Assembly (NCBI GenBank): GCA_014872875.1
Contig: WKFI01000005.1
Coordinates: forward strand, 434,001-498,000
Direction: 5' to 3'
DNA from: Paracoccaceae bacterium
GTDB lineage: Bacteria > Pseudomonadota > Alphaproteobacteria > Rhodobacterales > Rhodobacteraceae
Length of the DNA: 64,000 nucleotides
Every line of letters begins with the position of its first letter. Positions within the stretch are counted from its first letter, which is position 1. The notes below the pieces were generated by a model, which saw only the letters and a program-made list of their open reading frames with translations, did no database searches and was not told the DNA's origin. Shown here piece by piece: positions 1-8,791 of the stretch. A program made the position numbers and the translations under genes.

Positions 1-238
1 GGGTGGTCCGGAAAGCAGTTGTACCCGGCGATTGAGCCCATTCGGCATTGGCAGTCTGCCCGGCCAGGCGAATCGCGCGCGTTTGGTTTCCGGCTTCGGC
101 AGTCTCCAACTGACCCGACCGAATGTCCTCCCGGACGCCCTGCAGGATGACTTCCTTTTCCGCGCAGGCAGTCAAGGCCAGAAGGGCGGAGCCGAGCAAG
201 GCCATACCTGCGCGGGAGCTGGTGATCGCTGCTTTCAT
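1..238 (-). CDS. bamB: BamB-like PQQ beta-propeller lipoprotein, N-terminal part only
   Basis: The visible 79 residues begin with a lipoprotein signal: a short basic start, a hydrophobic stretch and the lipobox LTAC with the acceptor Cys at residue 25. The gene runs off the left edge, so the propeller blades are not visible. The call rests mostly on context. In Roseobacter-group genomes a small membrane-anchored TPR protein is commonly followed by a PQQ-like propeller lipoprotein (BamB, outer-membrane protein assembly) and then the GTPase gene der. Here the TPR gene lies 67 bases upstream on the same strand, consistent with one operon. It would be anchored to the outer membrane facing the periplasm. 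It could be another lipoprotein, because the diagnostic domain is outside the window. Confidence 0.6.
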   Translation of the reverse strand, partial: MKAAITSSRAGMALLGSALLALTACAEKEVILQGVREDIRSGQLETAEAGNQTRAIRLAGQTANAEWAQSPGTTAFRTT

Positions 239-305
239 AGTGTCTGCCCTGTCTTCCTGTCTGTCTTCTGCCATTTCAGTCGGGTATCCGCCGCATGTTT
301 ACGGT

Positions 306-977
306 TCAGCCCTCGGACGATGCCACTGTTCCCGGAACCCCGCCCAAGGCCACAATCACCCGCACCGCGCGTTGTTGCAAGTCTGCACTGACTTCGGAAT
401 CTTCGAGAATTGCCTGCAGACGTTCAATTGCCTTGTCCACATTCCCTTCTTCGATGTCGAGCAGGGCAAGCTGTTCTTCGCTGAGCAACCGCAGGGGAGC
501 GCCCGGACGCGCAAGGGCGTCGAATTGCAGGCGACGTTCCTCGATGCTCAGGCTATCGCCCTGCAACAACAAGGCCTTGAACGCGGCGATGTTGCGATAG
601 ATCTCCGGCAACTCCGGTTGCGTTGCAACCTGTTGAAGGCGATTGACCGCTGCGCTGTCGTCTCCCGAATTGGCAAGAGCCCCCGCTTCCAGCAAATCTG
701 CAATTGCAGCACCACCAACCGCGTCGGTTTCGATACCAGCCAGCAGGCCAGCACGCGCCGTTGCGTCATCATCGGACAAGGCCGCGATGATCGCATCCCC
801 CAGTTCCTGCGCCGCGGCCGTGGCCTGGGCTTTGCGATATTCATTGAAGGCTGCTCCGCCAACAATCAAAACGATGGCCAAGACTGCAATCCAGCCGTAG
901 CGTTTGAGCAGCCCGAACATCCGATCGCGACGAACTTCTTCGGTCACTTCTTCAATGAAACTGTCGGTATCGCTCAT
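306..977 (-). CDS. YfgM-like tetratricopeptide repeat membrane protein
   Basis: This 223-residue protein has a charged cytoplasmic N-terminus, a single membrane helix at about residues 29-45 and an Ala/Leu-rich helical region typical of the TPR_21/YfgM family. Members sit in the inner membrane with the repeats in the periplasm and associate with SecYEG and periplasmic chaperones; that role is family knowledge. I chose the ATG at 977, starting MSDTDSF, because a GGGGCG ribosome site precedes it. An in-frame extension to 1037 adds a Cys/His/Arg-rich tail that does not look native. The partner gene downstream is the BamB-like lipoprotein, the usual arrangement in alphaproteobacteria. Confidence 0.8.
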   Translation of the reverse strand: MSDTDSFIEEVTEEVRRDRMFGLLKRYGWIAVLAIVLIVGGAAFNEYRKAQATAAAQELGDAIIAALSDDDATARAGLLAGIETDAVGGAAIADLLEAGALANSGDDSAAVNRLQQVATQPELPEIYRNIAAFKALLLQGDSLSIEERRLQFDALARPGAPLRLLSEEQLALLDIEEGNVDKAIERLQAILEDSEVSADLQQRAVRVIVALGGVPGTVASSEG

Positions 978-1239
978 GAATTCGCCCCTATGACTGCATT
1001 CGTGCGCCCGCTCCGAACGTGTTTCCTGTGTGTCCACGTCGCGGTCGGGCCGGTTTGGCCTCTCTTACCGTGCATCAATAGGCAAGCCAAGTGTCGGCAA
1101 AGCCTCAAATTCCGACACAGAATGGTCCATGACTACTTTTTTTGATCTGAACTGGTTAGTTTAGTCTAGACAATACATATATCCCGTTACACGACTTCGC
1201 CCGAAGTCCATGAAGACAGAATTACCTGGGAAGGCCGAC

Positions 1240-2481
1240 ATGAGATTGATCCCGCTTATCACCGCAATTCTGGTGACCGCCGGATTGTTTTTTGCAGTAT
1301 TCGAACGCGACGCCCTGTTGGCCTTTGCGCGTGGCAATGCAGCGGAACAACCCGAACCGCAGTCTGACCAGGCGGAACCGCCTATGGCCGCAGCCGCCGA
1401 TCCGGTCCAACGTGTGGGCGTTGTCGTCCTGCGAAGCGTCGCCCAACCTATTGACAGCGCCGTGGTCCTGCGCGGTGAAACCCGTGCCATGCGCCAGGTT
1501 CAGGTCCGGGCCGAAACGTCTTCAACAGTCATTTCTGATCCTCTGCGCAAAGGGAAGCACATAGAGGAAGGTGATCTTCTGTGTCGTCTGGATACCGGAA
1601 CACGGGAGGCCACATTGGCGGAAACCCGCGCGCGCCATGCCGAAGCCAAGAGCCGCGTCCCAGAGGCGGAAGCACGTTTGGTCGAAGCAGAGGCTCGTCT
1701 TAACGAAGCGCGGATCAACATGAATGCGGCAGACAAGCTGTCTCAAGGTGGCTATGCCTCTGAAACCCGCGTGGCCTCGGCCAAGGCTGCACTGCAATCG
1801 GCCATTGCTGGCGTTGCCAGCGCCGAGAGCGGTTTGGAAGCGACCGAAGCAGGGATCGAAGCCGCCGCTGCGGCCGTTGCCGCGGCAGAACGTGAAATCG
1901 ACCGCTTGACCATCGAGGCCCCTTTCAAGGGTTTGCTGGAGTCCGACACCGCCGAATTGGGCAGCCTGATGCAGCCGGGCGATCTGTGTGCGACGGTTAT
2001 TCAGTTGAACCCGATCAAGGTCGTTGGCTTCGTACCTGAAACCGAAGTGAACCGGATCACAGTTGGCGCCACGGCAGGCGCAGAACTGGCAACGGGTCAA
2101 ACGGTCAGCGGCTTGGTCACCTTCCTCAGCCGCTCGGCAGATCCCACAACCCGCACTTTCGAAGTGGAAATCACCGTGGCCAATGACGACTTGGCAATCC
2201 GCGACGGTCAGACCGCGAATATCGCAATTGCCGCAGCAGGCGCTCAGGCACACAAATTGCCGCAATCGTCACTGACATTGAACAATGCCGGCATTCTGGG
2301 TGTACGCATTGTCGGTGAGGACGATATCGTGGCCTTCAAGCCGATCAATCTGATCCGCGATAATGCCGATGGGGTCTGGGTGACCGGGCTCGAAGACAAT
2401 GCCGATGTCATCGTTGTCGGCCAGGACTTCGTGACCGCAGGCGTCAAAGTCGCCCCGACATACCGAGAGGTCTCCCAATGA
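1240..2481 (+). CDS. RND efflux pump periplasmic adaptor (HlyD/MFP family)
   Basis: About 413 residues: an N-terminal membrane anchor (residues ~3-18), an acidic Pro/Glu-rich linker, a split biotinyl-lipoyl domain, a long Ala/Glu-rich coiled-coil hairpin (~135-220, with regular AEAEARL-type heptads) and the beta-barrel and membrane-proximal domains. Adaptors of this family bridge an inner-membrane RND permease to an outer-membrane channel. The ATG at 1240 has GGGAAGG just upstream. An ATG at 1210 is in frame but has a weaker site. The stop overlaps the permease start by four bases (ATGA), so the two are translationally coupled. No outer-membrane channel gene is present nearby, so a shared TolC-like channel is likely. 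The substrate is unknown. Confidence 0.9.
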   Translation: MRLIPLITAILVTAGLFFAVFERDALLAFARGNAAEQPEPQSDQAEPPMAAAADPVQRVGVVVLRSVAQPIDSAVVLRGETRAMRQVQVRAETSSTVISDPLRKGKHIEEGDLLCRLDTGTREATLAETRARHAEAKSRVPEAEARLVEAEARLNEARINMNAADKLSQGGYASETRVASAKAALQSAIAGVASAESGLEATEAGIEAAAAAVAAAEREIDRLTIEAPFKGLLESDTAELGSLMQPGDLCATVIQLNPIKVVGFVPETEVNRITVGATAGAELATGQTVSGLVTFLSRSADPTTRTFEVEITVANDDLAIRDGQTANIAIAAAGAQAHKLPQSSLTLNNAGILGVRIVGEDDIVAFKPINLIRDNADGVWVTGLEDNADVIVVGQDFVTAGVKVAPTYREVSQ

Positions 2482-5400
2482 CCGGCATAGTCGATTGGGC
2501 CGCATCGCGCGCCCGAATGATCCTTGCGTTCATCGCCCTGTCGCTGATCATCGGCGGCTTTGCCTATTGGAGTCTGCCGAAAGAAGGCGAACCCGACATC
2601 GACATCCCGATGTTGTTCGTTTCGGTGGACTTCCCCGGCATCTCGGCCGAAGACAGCGAAAGCTTGCTGATCAAGCCCATGGAAACCGAGATGTCGGATC
2701 TGGACGGGCTGGATAAGATGACCGCCACGGCCGCCGAAAACTATGCCGGTATCCTGCTGGAGTTCGAGTTCGGCTGGGACAAAAATGCCACCATCGCCGA
2801 TGTGCGTGATGCGATGAACTCGGCCCAGGCCCTGTTCCCCGAAGGCAGCGAGCAATATACCATTGCCGAGATCAACTTTTCCGAATTCCCCATTGTCATC
2901 GTCAACCTGACCGGAGACGTGCCTGAACGCACAATGTCCCGCATCGCCAAAGACCTGCAGGACGATCTTGAGGGGCTGGATTCGGTCCTGGAAGCCGGGA
3001 TCGCCGGGTCGCGGGACGAAATGGTCGAGGTGCTGATCGACCCGCTTCGGCTGGAATCCTACAATGTCACCGCGGCTGAGTTGATCACGGTTGTCCAGAA
3101 CAACAACCAGCTCATCGCCGCCGGCGAGATCGACACCGAACAGGGCACCTTCTCGGTCAAGATCCCGTCTTCGTTCAAGACGGCGCAGGACGTCTATTCC
3201 CTGCCGGTGAAGACCAATGGTGACCGCGTTGTGACGCTGGGCGAACTGGCCACCATCAACTTTACCTTCGAGGATCGCAAAGGCACTGCGCGGTTCAACG
3301 GCGAAAACACCGTTGCCCTGCAGGTGGTCAAACGCAAGGGATACAACCTGATCGACACGGTCGAAGAGGTCAAGGAAACCATTGCCGTTGCCCGGTCGAA
3401 ATGGCCTGATGAACTGCAAGCTGCCATCAAGATGGGCACATCGAATGACCAAAGCCGCATTGTGGGTTCCATGGTCAGCCAGCTCGAAGGCTCGGTCCTG
3501 ACCGCTGTGGCGCTGGTCATGATCGTTGTTCTGGCTTCGCTGGGCAGCCGGGCCGCGTTGCTGGTCGGCTTTGCCATTCCGACCTCGTTCCTGCTGTGTT
3601 TTGCTTTCCTGGCGGTCATGGGCGTGACCATCTCCAACATGGTGATGTTCGGCCTGATCCTGGCCGTGGGCATGTTGGTCGATGGCGCCATTGTGGTGGT
3701 CGAATATGCCGACAAGCGCATCAAGGAGGGCACCGGCCCGATGCATGCCTATGTCGAAGCGGCACAGCGCATGTTCTGGCCGGTCGTGTCGTCCACGGCA
3801 ACCACGCTTTGCGCCTTCCTGCCGATGCTGTTCTGGCCCGGTGTTCCGGGTGAGTTCATGGGAATGCTCCCGGTGACGCTGATCTTCGTCCTGTCTGCCT
3901 CTCTGGTGGTGGCGCTGGTCTATCTGCCCGTTTTGGGGGGCGTGACCGGCCGGATGAGCCGGATCTTCGGCCATATCTCGGACGCGCTCAGAGCAAAACT
4001 GCCTTGGGTCATCCGGGCCGCGCTGGTGCCTCCGTCGCTCTATGGCATGTTCATGGGCATCATGCAGATGCTGAACGGATCCTATCTGCTTCCGCCTGGC
4101 GTGCCGCCCTTTGTCGGGTTCGTCGCGGGCGTGCTTCTGTTTCTGGCGTCAGCCTTCGCATCGTCGATTACATTGGGCGCGGCCCGGATCGAACGGGCCC
4201 CCAAGAAGATCAACCCGGGATACCGTCACACAGTTTTCGGCTATTTCATCAAGTTCATCGCCGGCAACCCGGTTATGCCGATTGTTGCCATCGGCGCTGT
4301 GTTTGCCGCAGTATACTATGTGGCGGCCGTTCAGTTCCCGGCCAATTCCCGCGGGGTTGAGTTCTTTGTAGAAAGCGAGCCGGAACAGGCCACCGCCTAT
4401 GTCCGAGCCCGTGGCAACATCTCGCTGAGCGAGAAGGACGACCTGCTTCGCCAAGCCGAAGATGTCATCAGCGCCCACCCGGCGGTGGTCAATGTCTTTG
4501 CCTTTGCCGGCGAGGGCGGTTTGAACCAGAACAATGGCGGTGCCGAAGCCCCCGCTGACACAGTCGGGCGTGTTCAGTTCGAAATCATCCCCTGGGAGGA
4601 CCGTCCCGTAGAGAAAGAGCCGCTGACCGGACCGATATGGGATCTGTTGGGCAAGGTCGGGATCACGATGAACAAGGAACTCATCGCCCCCGAATATGAT
4701 GGCAACTTCGTGCTGGACGAATTGACGGCTGAACTGGCGAAACTTCCGGGCTTCAAGACCGACCTTCAGGCGCTGGAGCAAGGCCCGGCCTCGGCCAAAC
4801 CCGTGCACCTGCGCATCAAGGGGGATGGGTGGGACGACCTGACCGCCGCCACCGAAACCATGCGGGCACAGTTCGACGCGACGCCGGGTCTGACACTGAT
4901 CGAAGACACGCTGCCCCTGCCCGGCATCGACTGGCAGATCGACGTCGATGTTGCCAAGGCCGGGCGCTATGGCGCCGACGTGGCCGTCGTGGGTGCCATG
5001 GTACAGCTGGTCACGCGCGGGATCCTGCTGGACACGATGCGGGTGGACAGTTCGGACGAAGAGATCGAAATCCGGGTCCGCCTGCCGGAAGAAGACCGGG
5101 TCCTGTCGACGCTGGACACGTTGAAAGTGCGCACCGCCGATGGTCTGGTGCCGTTGTCGAACTTCGTCACACGCCAACCGGTCCCAAAGCTGGCATCGAT
5201 CAGCCGGGCCGATCAGCAACGGTACTATGACGTCAAGGCAGATGTTCTGCCGGGGCTGTTCAAGGTGACCGACACATCCGAAGACGGCGAAACCCTTGAG
5301 CTGGCCGTATTGCAGATGGTGCCCGACGGCTCCACGCCGGACGGGCTGACCTATGACGGGCCGGGCGGAACACCGCTGCAGTTGCTAGCCCTCACCGGTG

Positions 5401-6296
5401 CAGAGTCCGAGGCAGAGATCCGCGACGCGCTGGACAACGGAGCTGCGGTTACTCCGATCAATGCCAATGAACGGATCGAGACCATTACCAAGTGGCTCGA
5501 AGCCAACCCCCTGCCCCGTACCATCACATGGGAATGGACTGGCGATCAGGAAGAGCAGGCCGAATCCGGTGCCTTCCTGCAGAACGCGTTCATGGGTGCG
5601 CTGGGGCTTATGTTCATCATCCTGCTGGCCCAGTTCAACAGCTTCTACAACTCGGTACTGGTGCTGTTGGCCGTGGTGCTGTCCACCACCGGCGTTCTGA
5701 TCGGGATGATGGTCATGCAACAGCCCTTCTCGATCATCATGACCGGGACAGGGATCGTGGCCTTGGCGGGCATCGTGGTGAACAACAACATTGTTCTGAT
5801 CGATACCTATCAGGAGTTCAGTCGCCATATGCCGCGGGTCGAAGCGATCATCCGCACGGCGGAGGCCCGGATCCGTCCGGTTCTGCTGACAACCATCACC
5901 ACGATGGCCGGTCTGGCCCCGATGATGTTCGGCTTGTCACTGGACTTCATTGGCGGCGGCTATTCCATCGACAGCCCGACGTCGCTGTGGTGGAAGCAAT
6001 TGGCAACGGCGGTGGTATTCGGCTTGGGCATCGCAACCGTGCTGACCCTTGTCGTCACTCCGTCCTTCCTGGCTTTGAGGGTCTGGTTCGAAACATATGT
6101 GACCTGGATGTTCCGCCTGTTGGCCCGCTTGACCGGCGGCCGCTCCAGCCGGATCGCCCGTGACATGCGCCTGAAGCGTACCATGCGGAAACTGCCGACG
6201 ACGGAAATCATCTGGGCCGATGGTAGTGCGCAAGCGGTTATCGACCTGGATGACTCGAACCCCTCTTCACCAGCACCGCTGAAGGCGGCAGAGTAA
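2478..6296 (+). CDS. RND efflux permease (AcrB/HAE1-like), enlarged
   Basis: A proton-driven inner-membrane RND permease of 1272 residues, well above the usual 1030-1050. The two repeated halves are visible: N-terminal helix, porter domain, helices 2-6, then the same again. The proton-relay helix reads GMLVDGAIVVVE, with Asp402 kept and the second Asp of the AcrB pair replaced by Gly403. Between the two halves, roughly residues 490-580, there is extra hydrophobic sequence that looks like two or more added membrane segments. The C-terminus carries a basic tail of about 60 residues after the last helix. It is coupled to the adaptor by the ATGA overlap. Drug or lipid efflux is inferred from the family. 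Confidence 0.92.
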   Translation: MTGIVDWAASRARMILAFIALSLIIGGFAYWSLPKEGEPDIDIPMLFVSVDFPGISAEDSESLLIKPMETEMSDLDGLDKMTATAAENYAGILLEFEFGWDKNATIADVRDAMNSAQALFPEGSEQYTIAEINFSEFPIVIVNLTGDVPERTMSRIAKDLQDDLEGLDSVLEAGIAGSRDEMVEVLIDPLRLESYNVTAAELITVVQNNNQLIAAGEIDTEQGTFSVKIPSSFKTAQDVYSLPVKTNGDRVVTLGELATINFTFEDRKGTARFNGENTVALQVVKRKGYNLIDTVEEVKETIAVARSKWPDELQAAIKMGTSNDQSRIVGSMVSQLEGSVLTAVALVMIVVLASLGSRAALLVGFAIPTSFLLCFAFLAVMGVTISNMVMFGLILAVGMLVDGAIVVVEYADKRIKEGTGPMHAYVEAAQRMFWPVVSSTATTLCAFLPMLFWPGVPGEFMGMLPVTLIFVLSASLVVALVYLPVLGGVTGRMSRIFGHISDALRAKLPWVIRAALVPPSLYGMFMGIMQMLNGSYLLPPGVPPFVGFVAGVLLFLASAFASSITLGAARIERAPKKINPGYRHTVFGYFIKFIAGNPVMPIVAIGAVFAAVYYVAAVQFPANSRGVEFFVESEPEQATAYVRARGNISLSEKDDLLRQAEDVISAHPAVVNVFAFAGEGGLNQNNGGAEAPADTVGRVQFEIIPWEDRPVEKEPLTGPIWDLLGKVGITMNKELIAPEYDGNFVLDELTAELAKLPGFKTDLQALEQGPASAKPVHLRIKGDGWDDLTAATETMRAQFDATPGLTLIEDTLPLPGIDWQIDVDVAKAGRYGADVAVVGAMVQLVTRGILLDTMRVDSSDEEIEIRVRLPEEDRVLSTLDTLKVRTADGLVPLSNFVTRQPVPKLASISRADQQRYYDVKADVLPGLFKVTDTSEDGETLELAVLQMVPDGSTPDGLTYDGPGGTPLQLLALTGAESEAEIRDALDNGAAVTPINANERIETITKWLEANPLPRTITWEWTGDQEEQAESGAFLQNAFMGALGLMFIILLAQFNSFYNSVLVLLAVVLSTTGVLIGMMVMQQPFSIIMTGTGIVALAGIVVNNNIVLIDTYQEFSRHMPRVEAIIRTAEARIRPVLLTTITTMAGLAPMMFGLSLDFIGGGYSIDSPTSLWWKQLATAVVFGLGIATVLTLVVTPSFLALRVWFETYVTWMFRLLARLTGGRSSRIARDMRLKRTMRKLPTTEIIWADGSAQAVIDLDDSNPSSPAPLKAAE

Positions 6297-6306
6297 CACC
6301 GATCTT

Positions 6307-6337
6307 CGCGGCTGCGTTCTTGGTTAACGCAGCCGCG
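6307..6337. terminator. Perfect 12-bp hairpin after the RND operon
   Basis: Arms CGCGGCTGCGTT and AACGCAGCCGCG enclose a 7-base loop, 10 bases after the permease stop. There is no clear T-run, so it may be a weak terminator or an mRNA-stabilising end. Confidence 0.6.
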
Positions 6338-6570
6338 TACAGATACAAAACGGCTCCCAACGAGCCGAATCAGCAGGTTTCTGGAACAGCGCGGCAGACT
6401 GTGCTGCCACCCGAAACGTTGCAGATCTCACGGCACTGTTGATGATTTGGACAAAATCCGGCCAATCATGACAGATTGGTCTGGTGGGACTCCTAAAATA
6501 TGGCAAAAATTTGAAATTTGACTGCCGTAAGGTCATACTCTGATTGTGTTGTATTTTAAGGATTGCCGAT

Positions 6571-6819
6571 ATGAAGCATGTGCTCCTGAAAGTTGCGGCT
6601 GCAACCCCCATGTTGTTCCTGACTGCTGCAGCGGCGTCGGCTCAGAGCTACAGCGGACGCTGGTGGGATTTCTGGAACCGGGGCGGTTGGTCGCACGGCT
6701 CTGGTGAAACCCGGTCGTCCGTGCCCGAGATTGACGCCTCCACCGGGGCGTTGGCCATTGCGGCGGTCGTTGCCGCTCTGCTTTTGGCCCGCGAGATCAA
6801 GCGTCGCCGCAAGGCCTGA
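6571..6819 (+). CDS. VPEID-CTERM sorting-domain protein (exosortase E substrate)
   Basis: An 82-residue precursor. Residues 1-24 are a Sec signal peptide ending ASA. Residues 25-50 are a short Trp/Gly-rich segment with four Trp and five Gly. It is followed by the sorting signal VPEID (51-55), a hydrophobic helix (~59-75) and the basic tail KRRRK. This tripartite C-terminus is the VPEID-CTERM signal, recognised by exosortase E. The exosortase gene lies 180 bases away, converging on this one. The start at 6571 has AAGGA nine bases upstream. After both processing steps only about 26 residues would remain. The mature peptide's function is unknown to me. A terminator follows directly, so the gene is monocistronic. 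Confidence 0.88.
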   Translation: MKHVLLKVAAATPMLFLTAAAASAQSYSGRWWDFWNRGGWSHGSGETRSSVPEIDASTGALAIAAVVAALLLAREIKRRRKA

Positions 6820-6847
6820 GCCTGACCGTTCAATATTGAAAACTATC

Positions 6848-6882
6848 AAGGCGCGGCCCCCGCAAGGGTACCGCGCTTTTGG
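6848..6882 (+). terminator. Rho-independent terminator after the VPEID-CTERM gene
   Basis: A GCGCGG/CCGCGC stem, extended by A/T pairs, closes a C/G-rich loop and is followed by CTTTTGGTTTT. It lies about 30 bases after the stop codon and separates the gene from the convergent exosortase. Confidence 0.75.
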
Positions 6883-6999
6883 TTTTCACAACGATCTCCC
6901 ACAGCAGGCGGCAATGGATTTGGCCGGTCTGACGCGGTCAGAAATCGAAGTCCAAATAAGGACCCGTTTCCTGATATTGCAGGTTGATCGGAATGCCCC

Positions 7000-8649
7000 C
7001 TAGATCAAGCTCCAGTCACCACTGATCAAGGCCACGGCCGCAACCACGGCATTGGCAATGACATGCGCCAATATGGCGTCAGCAAGCCGCCCTTTTCTGA
7101 GCATAACCAGAGCAAAGACGACACCCGCCAGACCTGCCTCGACAATACGTCCATGCAGCAGGGCAAAGGCCAAGCTGGATACGACAACGGCCAGCACACT
7201 TTGCCAGAGCTTGTCGCCACCGAGCCAACGCAGAAGATAGCCCCGGAAGAACGCTTCCTCGATCACCGGAACAAGAAGAATGGTTCCCATCAGGCGACAC
7301 AGGACCCAGAACAGCATTGCAACGGGACCCAATGTGGCCAGGCCCATCAGGCCTCCGCCCTCCGGTGCCGTGATCACCCAGACGACCCCGACCCCTGCCC
7401 CGGCAAGCAACGCAACAGGATCCAGCCGCCACTCCAACGCCAGGATTGGGGCTCGAAACACCCACAGGACCATGCCCATCAATCCCACTTGCAGCGGGTA
7501 GCCCAGTTCCGGGTTCTGCCAGAACGTATGCGCCAGAAGACCTGACAGCATGAACATGATGAAAGGCGCTATCTGCGCTGCAGACTGATCTTCTGTCAGG
7601 GGCGGTAGGTCGGTCGTTTCATACGCCTGCTCCTCGGCATCGCGATGTAAGGACGGCAGCGCCTGCACGACCCACAAGACCCCCAGCGCCAGAACTGTGA
7701 AGAACAGCCAACCGGCAAAGCTGTGAAACCCGTTGACCGCCAGATCAGGAGAGACATAGGCCCCGATCAGGATCAGCGCCGCAATTCGTATCAGGTTGAA
7801 CAGCCAGCTGACCAGCAGCGCCAGCGGAAACACGATCAGCCAAAACCGGCGCTGCCGCAACGTGTCCCGCATCAAGATGGCGTAGATGGCAAAGAACCCA
7901 GTGGTCAAAGCAAAGCCTTCGATCCCTGAACAGGTGCCCGCCATCTCGACGAAGAACCCCTCGGTTCCGATTGTTGAAACCGACGGGTCCAGAACGACAT
8001 GATGCCCCAGCACAGACAAAAGGACAGCAACACCATAAAATGTTGCGACCAGTAGTCCGGTCATTGACCACCACAGCGGCACCAGAGCATCGGCGAGGTC
8101 CGGAATGAAGAGCGCCACCAACATCACCGCGGCCAAACCCAACCCACCCTGTCGCAGCCAACGCCACATGCCGCGTGGCGGCAAAAGCAGGAACATTCCA
8201 CCGAGCGTGGTGAACATGGCCCCAACGGCAAGGGTCACGAAATAGGTCCGGAAGTTTTCGTTCAGCGTCGCCGGATCCGCCGATATCCAAGGCAGGAAGA
8301 CCAATCCCAGTCCTGCAACATGTACAAAGCCCCAAAACCGATGCCCGAACCGGCTCGAGCCGACTTCCTCATGCAGGTGTCGCCGCATATCTGGTCGAAA
8401 CCAAACAAAGATCCCGAGCCCGACAACAATGCAAAGGGCTCGGATCATGGCCCCGCGCAACCCGCGACAGGCCGTTTCCATGTCTGTCAGGTGGCATTTA
8501 ACCGAGGAAAAAACCTGAAACACCAGAACGATGGCCAGCACCTCGATGGCAAAAAGCGCCGTCAGCCAGATCAGCCTGTTTCTCAACTCAGTTCCGCCCG
8601 TTTTTCCTGCACGTCTCTCAATTGTCTGAGTATACCCAAAAAACGGCAA
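7000..8649 (-). CDS. xrtE: Exosortase E fused to a CAAX-type (CPBP) membrane protease
   Basis: A polytopic membrane protein of about 549 residues with two enzymatic halves. The N-terminal half is an exosortase with the expected triad: Cys240 in GTCSGIEG, Arg288 in LFNLIRIA and His309 in NGFHSFAG. The C-terminal half is a CPBP/CAAX-type intramembrane protease with EEAFFRG (Glu464, Glu465, Arg469), His499 and His529. This fusion is the known exosortase E/protease of VPEID-CTERM systems. It should cleave the VPEID signal of its substrate and transfer the product to an unknown acceptor. The start given is a TTG with a poor ribosome site; a TTG at 8586, preceded by GGCGGA, is an alternative. No other sorting-system gene is visible nearby. 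Confidence 0.9.
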   Translation of the reverse strand: MPFFGYTQTIERRAGKTGGTELRNRLIWLTALFAIEVLAIVLVFQVFSSVKCHLTDMETACRGLRGAMIRALCIVVGLGIFVWFRPDMRRHLHEEVGSSRFGHRFWGFVHVAGLGLVFLPWISADPATLNENFRTYFVTLAVGAMFTTLGGMFLLLPPRGMWRWLRQGGLGLAAVMLVALFIPDLADALVPLWWSMTGLLVATFYGVAVLLSVLGHHVVLDPSVSTIGTEGFFVEMAGTCSGIEGFALTTGFFAIYAILMRDTLRQRRFWLIVFPLALLVSWLFNLIRIAALILIGAYVSPDLAVNGFHSFAGWLFFTVLALGVLWVVQALPSLHRDAEEQAYETTDLPPLTEDQSAAQIAPFIMFMLSGLLAHTFWQNPELGYPLQVGLMGMVLWVFRAPILALEWRLDPVALLAGAGVGVVWVITAPEGGGLMGLATLGPVAMLFWVLCRLMGTILLVPVIEEAFFRGYLLRWLGGDKLWQSVLAVVVSSLAFALLHGRIVEAGLAGVVFALVMLRKGRLADAILAHVIANAVVAAVALISGDWSLI

Positions 8650-8791
8650 AGTTAGGGACCGATCAGGGGGTAAACTTGACGTGACCTGCGTCCCATCGGA
8701 CCGTTGTCCGCATCACGGTCCCTGCTGCTTCTCCTTCAAATGCCGCGCGGAAGGGTCGTTGGCGGAAGGGGGCAGCCGCCTATGCGCGTTA

